Position numbers and translations under genes: made by a program. A stretch of 64,000 bases of DNA, taken from Vibrio mimicus CAIM 602 (lineage in GTDB: Bacteria > Pseudomonadota > Gammaproteobacteria > Enterobacterales > Vibrionaceae). The notes beneath the pieces were generated by a model that was given only the letters and a program-made list of their open reading frames with translations, did not search any database and was not told the DNA's origin. Below, one piece after another: positions 56,824-64,000 of the stretch; the stretch's first letter is position 1, and each line of letters opens with the position of its first letter. The stretch lies in contig NZ_AOMO01000044.1 in the NCBI RefSeq assembly GCF_000338875.1, forward strand, positions 124,001 through 188,000, in the 5' to 3' direction.

Positions 56824-57988
56824 ACAATGGTTTGTATTTATTGGCGTTATTTTATTAACTGCCTGTTCTTCTGTAAGTAATGAATTAAGAACAAAGGAAG
56901 AACTATTAGTCAATTCAGGTGAAAGCCAACAACTGATTGAATTCTATAAGGCCAATATAAAGGATGTGCCTGAATATAAAGTAAAGCTAGTCAATGCTTA
57001 TCTGGATGCGAAAGATACTAAATCTGCCGAATTGTACACCAATACTTATAATTCAAGTGATTTGAATGAGCCGCAATATATTCTTTCTTTGGCTCGATTA
57101 AATTATGAGAAAGGATCATTTGATAAGAGTTCAGCATTACTTGAACAGTTCCGTCAAGAGGGTGGCGATAATCATGAATACCATCTGATGATGGGAAAAA
57201 TATTCGCACAACAGAAAAAATATTCAGCCGCTATTGAACATTTTGAAGAGAGCCGAAAGCAAGGGGCATCAGATCGAGATGCGTTGAACAACATCGCGGT
57301 AGTGCATTTGATTCAAGGTAACGATGCGGAAGCGATGGACATTCTGTATCGGCTTTATTCGGAGACGCCGCAAGATGAAAAAATCCGCTCAAATTTGATC
57401 GTTGCTGCGGTGAATGCTTCACGACCCGATGTGGCTTTGGAAGTATTGAAATACAACTCAACGGAAGAACAAGCGCGTAAACAACTCGCGGTGTTGATGA
57501 AATCCAGTAAACCCAAAAACAAAGGAAGTGAAATGATGTTGGCGAACAAGCCAGCCGCTCAACCGACCCCCGTTGTTAAACCGACGCAACCTGTTCGTGC
57601 GGCTGAAACCAGTACACCTGTCGTGGTACAGCCAAAGCCTGTTGCTGTTAAAACACCTGCGGTCGCAGCTCCTGTGATGACGACACCAATAACCGCCCGA
57701 GCAACCGTTACACCAAGCTCTAAATTGGATCCGAACAGTTTAAAACCGGGTGCGCCGTCCATTTACCGTATTCAAGTGCTCGCGACTTACCAAGTGATCC
57801 CGTCGGATTATCTCAACTACCTGCGTACTAACTACGGCAAGGTGTATTCCTACACGCACGGTCTGTGGAAGCGCTACTGCATTGGTGAATTTAATGACTT
57901 AGAAGAGGCCAAAATGTTCCTAGAAAGTTTGGATATTAAAGGGGCATTTGTTGTTGATTACACGAAGAAAAGATACGTAGAACTATGA
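56816..57988 (+). CDS. tadD: TadD lipoprotein: TPR repeats with C-terminal SPOR-like domain
   Basis: A 390-residue pilus assembly lipoprotein. The lipobox ILLTAC gives lipidated C17. Tetratricopeptide repeats cover about 60-240 (YILSLARLNYEKGSFDKSSA, EYHLMMGKIFAQQKKYSAAI, DALNNIAVVHLIQGNDAEAM). A Pro/Val/Thr-rich linker (about 240-310) leads to a terminal domain (about 315-390, SIYRIQVLATYQ through KGAFVVDYTKK) that resembles a SPOR peptidoglycan-binding fold. The SPOR-like addition is unusual for TadD and may tie it to the cell wall. It shares ATGA-type overlap with tadE. Confidence 0.85.
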   Translation: MVKQWFVFIGVILLTACSSVSNELRTKEELLVNSGESQQLIEFYKANIKDVPEYKVKLVNAYLDAKDTKSAELYTNTYNSSDLNEPQYILSLARLNYEKGSFDKSSALLEQFRQEGGDNHEYHLMMGKIFAQQKKYSAAIEHFEESRKQGASDRDALNNIAVVHLIQGNDAEAMDILYRLYSETPQDEKIRSNLIVAAVNASRPDVALEVLKYNSTEEQARKQLAVLMKSSKPKNKGSEMMLANKPAAQPTPVVKPTQPVRAAETSTPVVVQPKPVAVKTPAVAAPVMTTPITARATVTPSSKLDPNSLKPGAPSIYRIQVLATYQVIPSDYLNYLRTNYGKVYSYTHGLWKRYCIGEFNDLEEAKMFLESLDIKGAFVVDYTKKRYVEL

Positions 57989-58518
57989 TGCGCAAACACC
58001 AGAAAGGTTCACTCACCGTAGAAGTCGCAATTGGTTTACCCATTTTAATGATGGCGATTTTTACATGGATTGAGTTGTGCGTTTTTACCTATTCATTGAC
58101 CGTGACTGATCACGCGCTCACCACGGGTGTGATGCGCGTGAAAAAGCTTGGGGATGCCAGTAACTCTAAAACGATTGATTACGATCGTATGCTCCAAGAG
58201 CAGCTCAAACGTTCCGGCGGTGCATTGTGGAACAACGTGGTGAAGCCAGAAAGCATTACGGCCAAGATCCGTTATTTCCGCAATTACGATGACTTGCTCA
58301 ATTGCAGTTATAGCGGTTCGGAAAACGTGGAAGAGTGCCCTACAGCAGAAGAGCAACCTAAAAACATGGCGATTGCAGTGTATGAATTGAGGTACGAGTA
58401 CCAGCCCATGTTCAATTACCTATTACCTAAGATGCAGATCCGCCGTGAAGTTCTTTCTGTTCAGGAATATGAGCGCTGTACCTTTAAAGTCGGACAAGGA
58501 GCGGGTTGTGCAAGTTAA
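57985..58518 (+). CDS. tadE: Tad pseudopilin TadE
   Basis: A 177-residue minor pilin-like protein. The N-terminus KGSLTVEVAIGLPILMMAIF has the TadE pattern, with a glutamate five residues into the mature helix after the glycine cleavage site. A soluble domain with four cysteines follows (two in CSYSGSENVEEC, two near the C-terminus). It is processed by TadV and needed for pilus assembly. It overlaps tadD by 4 bases and tadF by 11. Confidence 0.88.
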   Translation: MMRKHQKGSLTVEVAIGLPILMMAIFTWIELCVFTYSLTVTDHALTTGVMRVKKLGDASNSKTIDYDRMLQEQLKRSGGALWNNVVKPESITAKIRYFRNYDDLLNCSYSGSENVEECPTAEEQPKNMAIAVYELRYEYQPMFNYLLPKMQIRREVLSVQEYERCTFKVGQGAGCAS

Positions 58519-59116
58519 CGTTTCACCTAAGCGCCAGCGGGGAGCATTCATGGTTGAACTAGCTTTAGTCATGGTGGTGTTTTCTGCTCTGTTCGCGATT
58601 TTGATTAACTATTCGATTGCCATTAACAAGAAAGGTCAGCTCGATCGGGTTGCTTACTCATTAACCACGATTCTGGCTGAGCGCAAACAGCTGTTTGGCA
58701 GCCAATTCAATGTGTGCAATTACGGCACCAGTGATTGTGACCGAAAGATCAATGATCTTTACGCCTTAGCCGCCTCTTCCATGCGCCGCATGTTACCGAC
58801 TTTCGATGAGAGCCAATTTGGTTTGCGGATCGAGCAAGTCTCGATTGATGTTGAAGATCTACCGGGTGGCAAGGTCAATTATAAAAAACGTTACGACAAG
58901 TTAGAAAAAGGCAATGTTGCGAAGTGTGCCATGGGCAATGCGCAAAGCATGAGTAAGCAAGAGGCGATTGATTTGTTGCCCATCACTTCACGCAAACGTC
59001 GTTTGCCGCTGTATCAAGTCTCTGTGTGTTACTCAACGCCATTCAACATTCTGGGTATCGGCAGTGGCGATGTCACTCACATCGTGGCTACCTCTTATTC
59101 ATTTGCGAGGGTTTAA
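58508..59116 (+). CDS. tadF: Tad pseudopilin TadF
   Basis: A minor pilin of 202 residues. The GTG at 58508 has GGAG six bases upstream and overlaps the tadE stop; a longer frame from 58445 would add residues before the prepilin leader and has no ribosome site. The N-terminus QRGAFMVELALVMVVFSALF matches the pseudopilin leader and helix with E at +5. The soluble part has two cysteines in NVCNYGTSDCD and a pair CAMGN / VCYSTP. Confidence 0.87.
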   Translation: MQVNVSPKRQRGAFMVELALVMVVFSALFAILINYSIAINKKGQLDRVAYSLTTILAERKQLFGSQFNVCNYGTSDCDRKINDLYALAASSMRRMLPTFDESQFGLRIEQVSIDVEDLPGGKVNYKKRYDKLEKGNVAKCAMGNAQSMSKQEAIDLLPITSRKRRLPLYQVSVCYSTPFNILGIGSGDVTHIVATSYSFARV

Positions 59117-59118
59117 TC

Positions 59119-60378
59119 GTGAAATCAATCAAGAAACAGCAAGGAGTGGCTGGGATTATCTACATCTTAATGTTGCCAGCGATGATGATGATTCTCGCGT
59201 TTACTATGCAGCTTTCTCAGCAGTTTTTGGCTCATGCCCGTTTGTCCGAAGCTTCTGAGGTGGCAAGTTTAGCACTGATTGCCAGCCCGAAAGGTGATGA
59301 AGAAAATAACGTTGCGTATGCGCGAAAAGTGGTGGACCGATATGTTGTGGATAATATCGATGACATCAAAGTAACCGTGACGAATAAGCGCTGTGAGTAC
59401 AAAGATGGCTGTGTAAAACGCAGTGGTGAAGTTGCTCCGTTTACGGATTTTACGGTAGCGGCCACAGCAAAACATAAGTCTTGGATCTCTTATGAAAATA
59501 TCTCGCTAAAACCGGAGTTTACGGTGAAAGGCAGTTCAATAACGCGTAAATTTTTACCACAACCGGTCGATGTGTATTTTATCGTCGATATGAGTGCTTC
59601 AATGAGGAGTACATGGCAAAACGGAAAGTCGCAGATTGATGAGGTGAAAGGAGTTATTACGCGGGTGGTCAATGATTTGAAGGACTTTGATACTGAAGTA
59701 AAAAGCCGCGTTGCCTTGCTGGGATACCACAATTTCAATATCAAACAAGGTGGCCGTTCGTTAGAGGCCTATGACTATGCGTTGTACAACACACCACAAC
59801 AGACGGTCAGCAATATGTTTCTTCCGCCTAAGCGAGTCACTCCTAGCTACTCTGCGTTATTTAGTCATCGAGATATTGACCTGACCCAGAATTACAGCTC
59901 ATTTCTACAAATCATGAATGATCGTAATTTCTACCCTCCGGAAAGAGCATGTACCGAATCATGGCAGGGAATTATTGCCGCTGCTCAAGCCGCAGATAAA
60001 GTCACAGATATTAACCCCGAGCAGGTCTTTATTATCCTTTCCGACGGCGCTGATTGTCCGTGGCAACGCCAAGATAATCGGGGGCGAACATATACAACAA
60101 CAAATTATTTGAAAAAGCTTGTAGACGGTGGACTTTGCCGCGATCTGAAGCAACGCATTCGTCAAAAACCGAATCGCTTCCAGAGCTCAACGCCGACTGA
60201 GAATGAGAAAACCAAAGTGACCATGGGCGTGATTGGTGTGAACTACCAAGTTAACCCTAATGACGGGTTTGGTGATTGTGTTGGCAGAGAGAATATATAC
60301 CACGCTACGCAGGGGGAGGACGTGTACAAGTACATCCTCAATTTGATTAATGAAGAAACTGGTCGATTGAAAGATTAA
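59119..60378 (+). CDS. tadG: TadG pilus protein with von Willebrand factor A domain
   Basis: A 419-residue protein starting at GTG 59119 (GAGGG 9 bases upstream). The N-terminal helix follows QQGVAGIIYILMLPAMMMIL, the TadG pattern. A vWA domain (about 150-400) carries the metal-binding motif DMSAS (D157) and a later VFIILSDGADCP acidic strand. TadG may anchor the pilus to the cell envelope or aid adhesion. A longer frame from 59026 lies inside tadF and is rejected. Confidence 0.9.
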   Translation: MKSIKKQQGVAGIIYILMLPAMMMILAFTMQLSQQFLAHARLSEASEVASLALIASPKGDEENNVAYARKVVDRYVVDNIDDIKVTVTNKRCEYKDGCVKRSGEVAPFTDFTVAATAKHKSWISYENISLKPEFTVKGSSITRKFLPQPVDVYFIVDMSASMRSTWQNGKSQIDEVKGVITRVVNDLKDFDTEVKSRVALLGYHNFNIKQGGRSLEAYDYALYNTPQQTVSNMFLPPKRVTPSYSALFSHRDIDLTQNYSSFLQIMNDRNFYPPERACTESWQGIIAAAQAADKVTDINPEQVFIILSDGADCPWQRQDNRGRTYTTTNYLKKLVDGGLCRDLKQRIRQKPNRFQSSTPTENEKTKVTMGVIGVNYQVNPNDGFGDCVGRENIYHATQGEDVYKYILNLINEETGRLKD

Positions 60379-60404
60379 TACTATGAAAAAAAAGCCTTAT
60401 TTCA

Positions 60405-60953
60405 TTGAGCTTACTGCTCTCTTTTCCTGCCATGGCGAATTGCTTTAATGGCAGTTCAGAGCAAGTTCAGATCAAAAAACATGTCTCAACGCATCTTATT
60501 ACGACACAAGTTCGTGGGCGATTGAGTGAAACTCAGGTTCAGCATACCAACCAGATCCTGAACGAGTCCAAGCAGCAGGTTGAAGTTAAACATAGAAGCG
60601 ACTTGTGTACTTATGATGAACAGAGCCAGTCTCTCTTGCTGCATTACCCATTTAATAAGTACCAGCTTTCAGGGCCACATCAGGAAATATTGCAAACCTA
60701 CGTCAGTATGGTGGATAGCCAATATAAGATTGTGGTGGAAGGGCATGCTGATCAAACGGGCAACCCTAAATACAATCAAGCACTGTCAGAACGTAGGGCT
60801 GGTGCGGTGACGCGTTATCTGCGCGACACGCTAAAACTGGGTAACCGGATTGTAGAGAAAGGGTTTGGTGAATCAGCACCAGTCTGTACCGTACAGGAAA
60901 ATGCGCAAACAGGCTGTAACCGCCGAGTGGTACTGACGATTCAGCCACAGTAA
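60405..60953 (+). CDS. OmpA-family peptidoglycan-binding protein of the Tad operon
   Basis: A 182-codon open frame starting at TTG, but probably truncated by a frameshift. Eight A follow an ATG at 60383. With seven A the protein starts MKKSLISLSLLLSFPAMA, a perfect signal peptide, so the true gene is likely 60383-60953 (about 190 residues). The C-terminal half is an OmpA-like domain (about 75-180, IVVEGHADQTGNPKYNQALS, ERRAGAVTRYL, GFGESAPVC), which binds peptidoglycan. It probably anchors the pilus machine to the wall. Last gene of the operon. Confidence 0.85.
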   Translation: MSLLLSFPAMANCFNGSSEQVQIKKHVSTHLITTQVRGRLSETQVQHTNQILNESKQQVEVKHRSDLCTYDEQSQSLLLHYPFNKYQLSGPHQEILQTYVSMVDSQYKIVVEGHADQTGNPKYNQALSERRAGAVTRYLRDTLKLGNRIVEKGFGESAPVCTVQENAQTGCNRRVVLTIQPQ

Positions 60954-60961
60954 GAAAGGAA

Positions 60962-60990
60962 ATTCACCTCTCACAATGTGAGAGGTGAAT
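60962..60990. terminator. Bidirectional hairpin between the Tad operon and fbpC
   Basis: A perfect 13-base stem (ATTCACCTCTCAC, 60962-60974, with 60978-60990) and a 3-base loop between convergent genes. The T-rich side is on the minus strand, serving fbpC best. Confidence 0.75.
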
Positions 60991-60997
60991 GCAGTAC

Positions 60998-62056
60998 CTA
61001 TTGGTTTTCGAACGGCAGTAAAAATAAGCCGCGAGGGTTAAAGACCAAATAAGCGTGCTGAGTTAACGCGTGATTAAACTGCGCGGAATTGAGCTGTAAC
61101 AGCAGTTCTTGATCGTGCCATTTTACGGTCACTTCATACATTGAACCCATATACGCTGATTTGAGGATTTGGCAGGCTTGGCTCTCGCTGCCTTGCGTGT
61201 GGAGGGTAATCGCTTCCGGGCGCACACCAATTTGGTATTCACCAGTAGGCTTATCCCGCGTCACATCTGGATCGGCATCAATTGCGTAGCCATGAATATG
61301 AATCTGCTGCCCGTCAAAATGGCCTTGGAACATATTGGCCTCACCCATAAAGTTCGCCATAAACATCGACTTAGGCGCTTTATACAACTCTTGTGGCGTG
61401 CCAATTTGCATAATATCGCCTTGTTTCATCACGATAACAGTATCTGATACCGCGAAGGCTTCTGCCTGATCGTGAGTCACGTAGAGTGAAGTAATATCAA
61501 AGCGCTGCTGTAGTTCGCGAATTGTTTCACGCATGCTGCGGCGCAAGTTCGCATCTAAGTTACTCAACGGCTCATCAAACAGCAGCACTTTAGGTTTGAG
61601 CACCAAAGCGCGGGCGAGGGCAACTCGCTGCTGCTGACCGCCGGAAATCTGGTCGACATAGCGTTCACCCATCCCTTCGAGATCAACAATTTTGAGTGCC
61701 TCATCAACTCGCTGACGCACTTCTTCACTCGGCAATTTGAGCATTTTCAAGCCATAAGCCACGTTTTCGTACAGAGACATGTGCGGGAACAGTGCGTAAG
61801 ACTGAAACACCATACAGATATCGCGTTGTTGGATGGAACGTTCGGTGACATCTTCACCATCAATGAAAATCTGCCCGCTGGTCGGTTTCTCTAAGCCGGC
61901 AACCAAACGCAAAACGGTGGTTTTACCGCAACCGGAAGGGCCAAGTAACGTAACCAAGCTGCCTTTTTTGATCTCAAGATCCAAGTTGCCAATCACGGTA
62001 TTGCTACCAAAGCGTTTGCAGATGTTTTTGAGTACAACAAAGTTTTGTTTTTCCAC
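60998..62056 (-). CDS. fbpC: ABC transporter ATP-binding protein, ferric iron type
   Basis: The ATPase of a periplasmic-binding-protein-dependent importer, 352 residues. It has Walker [10 protein letters not shown] near 40, Q-loop [20 protein letters not shown], signature [15 protein letters not shown], Walker [13 protein letters not shown], and a C-terminal TOBE domain (about 285-350). It belongs to the CUT1/ferric/spermidine subfamily. From remembered V. cholerae order this is the FbpABC iron(III) system; the sequence alone does not fix the substrate. It lies 11 bases downstream of the permease gene. Confidence 0.85.
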   Translation of the reverse strand: MEKQNFVVLKNICKRFGSNTVIGNLDLEIKKGSLVTLLGPSGCGKTTVLRLVAGLEKPTSGQIFIDGEDVTERSIQQRDICMVFQSYALFPHMSLYENVAYGLKMLKLPSEEVRQRVDEALKIVDLEGMGERYVDQISGGQQQRVALARALVLKPKVLLFDEPLSNLDANLRRSMRETIRELQQRFDITSLYVTHDQAEAFAVSDTVIVMKQGDIMQIGTPQELYKAPKSMFMANFMGEANMFQGHFDGQQIHIHGYAIDADPDVTRDKPTGEYQIGVRPEAITLHTQGSESQACQILKSAYMGSMYEVTVKWHDQELLLQLNSAQFNHALTQHAYLVFNPRGLFLLPFENQ

Positions 62057-62067
62057 GGTGATGTCTC

Positions 62068-64000
62068 CTAAGAATCTTGATTGGTGGCTTTGGAACGAGA
62101 AACGCGAGCTTCACCGACCAGTAAATCGAACAACAAAATGATGGCTAACATCACGACAATCAGCACGGAACCGTAGGCGATAGCGATGCCGTACTCGCCA
62201 TCTTCTACTCGGTTCAGAATGTAGGACGTTGCAACGCGGGTTTCTGGAGTAACCAGAAAGATGATCGCACTGACCGTGGTCATCGCCCGCACAAAGCTGT
62301 ACACCAGCGTGGAGAGAATCGCGGGGCGTAACAGTGGCAAAATAATGTAGCGAATGGTTTGTAATGAGCTGGCACGTAAGCTGAGTGAAGCTTCATCCAG
62401 AGATTTATCGAGCTGTCCGAGTCCTGCAATACCTGAGCGGATCCCCACGGGCACATTACGCATCACCATCGAGATCACCACAATTGCGGCGGTGCCGGTT
62501 AAATAAATCGGCGCATCGTTAAACGCCAAGATGTAGGAAACGCCTGCCACTGTACCGGGTACAGCGAAGCAGAGCATGGTGGAAAACTCGATCACTTTTT
62601 TGCCGTAGAACTGCTGTCTCACCACCACATAAGCAATCAATAAGCCGAACAGGGCAGTAATCGGAGCCGCCACACCCGCATAAATCATGGTGGTGATCAG
62701 TGAAGGCCAAGCGCCATCAGACATGCCATTCCCAAACAGATTGAGGTAGTTTTTGAAGGTCAGGGTGTAATCGACGCCCCAGTTCACCGTAAAGCTGCCG
62801 AAGAAGATGCTGCCGTAGAGCAGAACGTTAAAGATCATCCACGCATACAAAGTTACAGTGACGCCCAATTTCAGAGAGGCTGGCATCTCTTGCACATCGC
62901 CGCGGTAAGCTTTACCAGAAATGGTGACGTAGGAGCGCTGGCCAATCCACAGATACTGCACCACAAAAATGGCGAGTGAGAACAGTAGCAGAACCGAGCC
63001 GAGCGTACTGGCTGAAGCGTAATCCAGTTGCGCCCCTGCAATATAGAAATAGATTTGCGTCGCGAGCACATCAAAGCTGCCGCCTAGTACCAAGGGGTTA
63101 CTGAAGTCTGCCAATGATTGCACGAATATGATCAAAAATGAGTTGGCTAACGCAGGTTTAAGCAGCGGCATGATAATGCCAAAGAAGGTTTGATAACGGT
63201 TGGCTTTGAGGGTGTAGGAAGCCTCTTCCAACGAAGGATGCAGTGACTTGAGTGCGCCATCCAAAATCATGAATGACATAGGCGCAAACGCCAGCACCTG
63301 TGCGAGCCAAATGCCCGTGAAGCCATACAACCAGTTGGTTTTCTGTAAACCAAACCCATCGACCATCAACTCAGTGATATAACCCGAACGACCCAACATT
63401 AAAGTCACGCCTAACCCGACAATAAAGGGCGGTGTCACGATCGGTAAAATAGAAAACACGCGCGCGATAAAGGCGGAGCGTTTGGCAATACGTGTGGTGT
63501 AAATGGCAAAAATCAGCCCGAAGAAGGTTGCGCCAACGCCTACCGCAATGCCGAGTGCAATCGAGTTGTAAATGACGGTGAGCGTATGAGACTGGGACAG
63601 GATCGTCATGAACTGCCATGCCGTCCAGTTGCCCATGTCATCTTTAAACATCGGCAGGAAAATGGCGATGCTCGGATAAACAATAAAAATCACAATCAGC
63701 AGAATGATGCTGATCAGCGAGCCAATGACAAAGTGGTCGCCACCGAGGTATTCCAAGCGGGCGAAGGCGAGCGTCATAATAGCGCCAAGGGCAGTGAACA
63801 GAATGATGCTGGAATAACCCAACCCTTTACCGCTTAGCCATGCACTGAGCAAAATGGCCAACATGCAGAAGCCAGAATACGCAATATCGACATAGTGGCG
63901 AGTTGTGTGCTGACGCCCCTGAGCTTGCCGAGGCCGAAAGACAAGCAATAAAGGCAAACTAAACCAGAACCAGGAAATGTTTGGCTCACTCCAACCCATA
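62068..64000 (-). CDS. fbpB: ABC transporter permease, ferric iron type (5' end outside window)
   Basis: Inner-membrane permease, at least 643 residues, open to the right edge. The protein is a fused pair of permease domains: two EAA loops are visible, [20 protein letters not shown] and [20 protein letters not shown], each inside a six-helix block. This FbpB-type duplication is typical of ferric iron systems. An in-frame ATG sits at the very edge (63999), but the preceding membrane helices are probably encoded beyond the window. Same operon as fbpC; the binding-protein gene would lie further right. Confidence 0.85.
   Translation of the reverse strand, partial: MGWSEPNISWFWFSLPLLLVFRPRQAQGRQHTTRHYVDIAYSGFCMLAILLSAWLSGKGLGYSSIILFTALGAIMTLAFARLEYLGGDHFVIGSLISIILLIVIFIVYPSIAIFLPMFKDDMGNWTAWQFMTILSQSHTLTVIYNSIALGIAVGVGATFFGLIFAIYTTRIAKRSAFIARVFSILPIVTPPFIVGLGVTLMLGRSGYITELMVDGFGLQKTNWLYGFTGIWLAQVLAFAPMSFMILDGALKSLHPSLEEASYTLKANRYQTFFGIIMPLLKPALANSFLIIFVQSLADFSNPLVLGGSFDVLATQIYFYIAGAQLDYASASTLGSVLLLFSLAIFVVQYLWIGQRSYVTISGKAYRGDVQEMPASLKLGVTVTLYAWMIFNVLLYGSIFFGSFTVNWGVDYTLTFKNYLNLFGNGMSDGAWPSLITTMIYAGVAAPITALFGLLIAYVVVRQQFYGKKVIEFSTMLCFAVPGTVAGVSYILAFNDAPIYLTGTAAIVVISMVMRNVPVGIRSGIAGLGQLDKSLDEASLSLRASSLQTIRYIILPLLRPAILSTLVYSFVRAMTTVSAIIFLVTPETRVATSYILNRVEDGEYGIAIAYGSVLIVVMLAIILLFDLLVGEARVSRSKATNQDS

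Noticed and set aside
60386..60393. Poly-A tract in the OmpA-like gene as a phase-variation switch
   Set aside because: Same argument as for phaB; the expected frame with seven A gives a normal signal peptide.

Overview
The window looks like part of chromosome II of a Vibrio of the V. cholerae clade. The basis is gene content and order as I remember them for V. cholerae: pgtP/pgtCBA, an iron-containing alcohol dehydrogenase, a GH18 chitodextrinase, glgC, a GGDEF gene, secDF2, phaBAPC and an fbp-type iron transporter. No database was searched, so the species call is inference. I see no tRNA, rRNA, CRISPR array, insertion sequence or integron cassette.

Layout. 1-5.3 kb: a truncated yccS, helicase IV (helD), and a PepSY/cytochrome b561 pair. 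5.3-7.9 kb: dgkA diverging from a periplasmic PAP2 phosphatase, then pncA and mgsA. 8-12 kb: torT and torS, divergent, without torR or torCAD. 12-20.2 kb: phosphoglycerate use, with pyruvate kinase, the transporter pgtP and the sensory operon pgtC-pgtB-pgtA. 20.2-29.1 kb: a YhhN membrane protein, a frameshifted alcohol dehydrogenase, a candidate sRNA, chitodextrinase, glgC and a GGDEF protein. 29.5-33.5 kb: an SH3-like membrane protein, then vemP-secD-secF, the second SecDF set under a translation-arrest leader peptide. 33.9-39.7 kb: an AT-rich accessory block with a lactose/cellobiose-family PTS (IIB, IIC, IIA), an unassigned TIM-barrel-like protein and a secreted GH20 hexosaminidase. 40.4-44.6 kb: phaB-phaA-phaP-phaC for polyhydroxybutyrate. 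44.8-47.8 kb: an M6 metalloprotease with a GlyGly-CTERM-like tail. 48.1-60.95 kb: a complete Tad/Flp pilus locus (LysR regulator, tadV, flp, rcpC, rcpA, CpaD-like lipoprotein, tadZABCDEFG, OmpA-like protein). 61-64 kb: fbpC and the truncated fbpB.

How the genes work together. Chitodextrinase, the GH20 enzyme and the PTS fit scavenging of chitin-like or other beta-linked amino-sugar glycans. GlgC and the pha genes store surplus carbon. The Tad pilus and the surface protease fit attachment to and digestion of surfaces. The best-supported regulatory device is vemP: the conserved arrest motif and its arrest codon lie directly beside an RNA segment that can pair with the secD ribosome-binding site. 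A CTTAAT-N5-CTTAAG direct repeat upstream of the PepSY/b561 pair recurs in the dgkA/PAP2 intergenic region and suggests one OmpR-family regulator controls both.

Sequence quality. Seven genes (alcohol dehydrogenase, phaB, phaC, M6 protease, rcpA, tadC, ompA-like) each carry a single-base frameshift in a short homopolymer. On the coding strand the changes are always a lost G or a gained A. This pattern points to systematic sequencing error rather than real gene decay, so the broken genes are described as probably intact in the organism.
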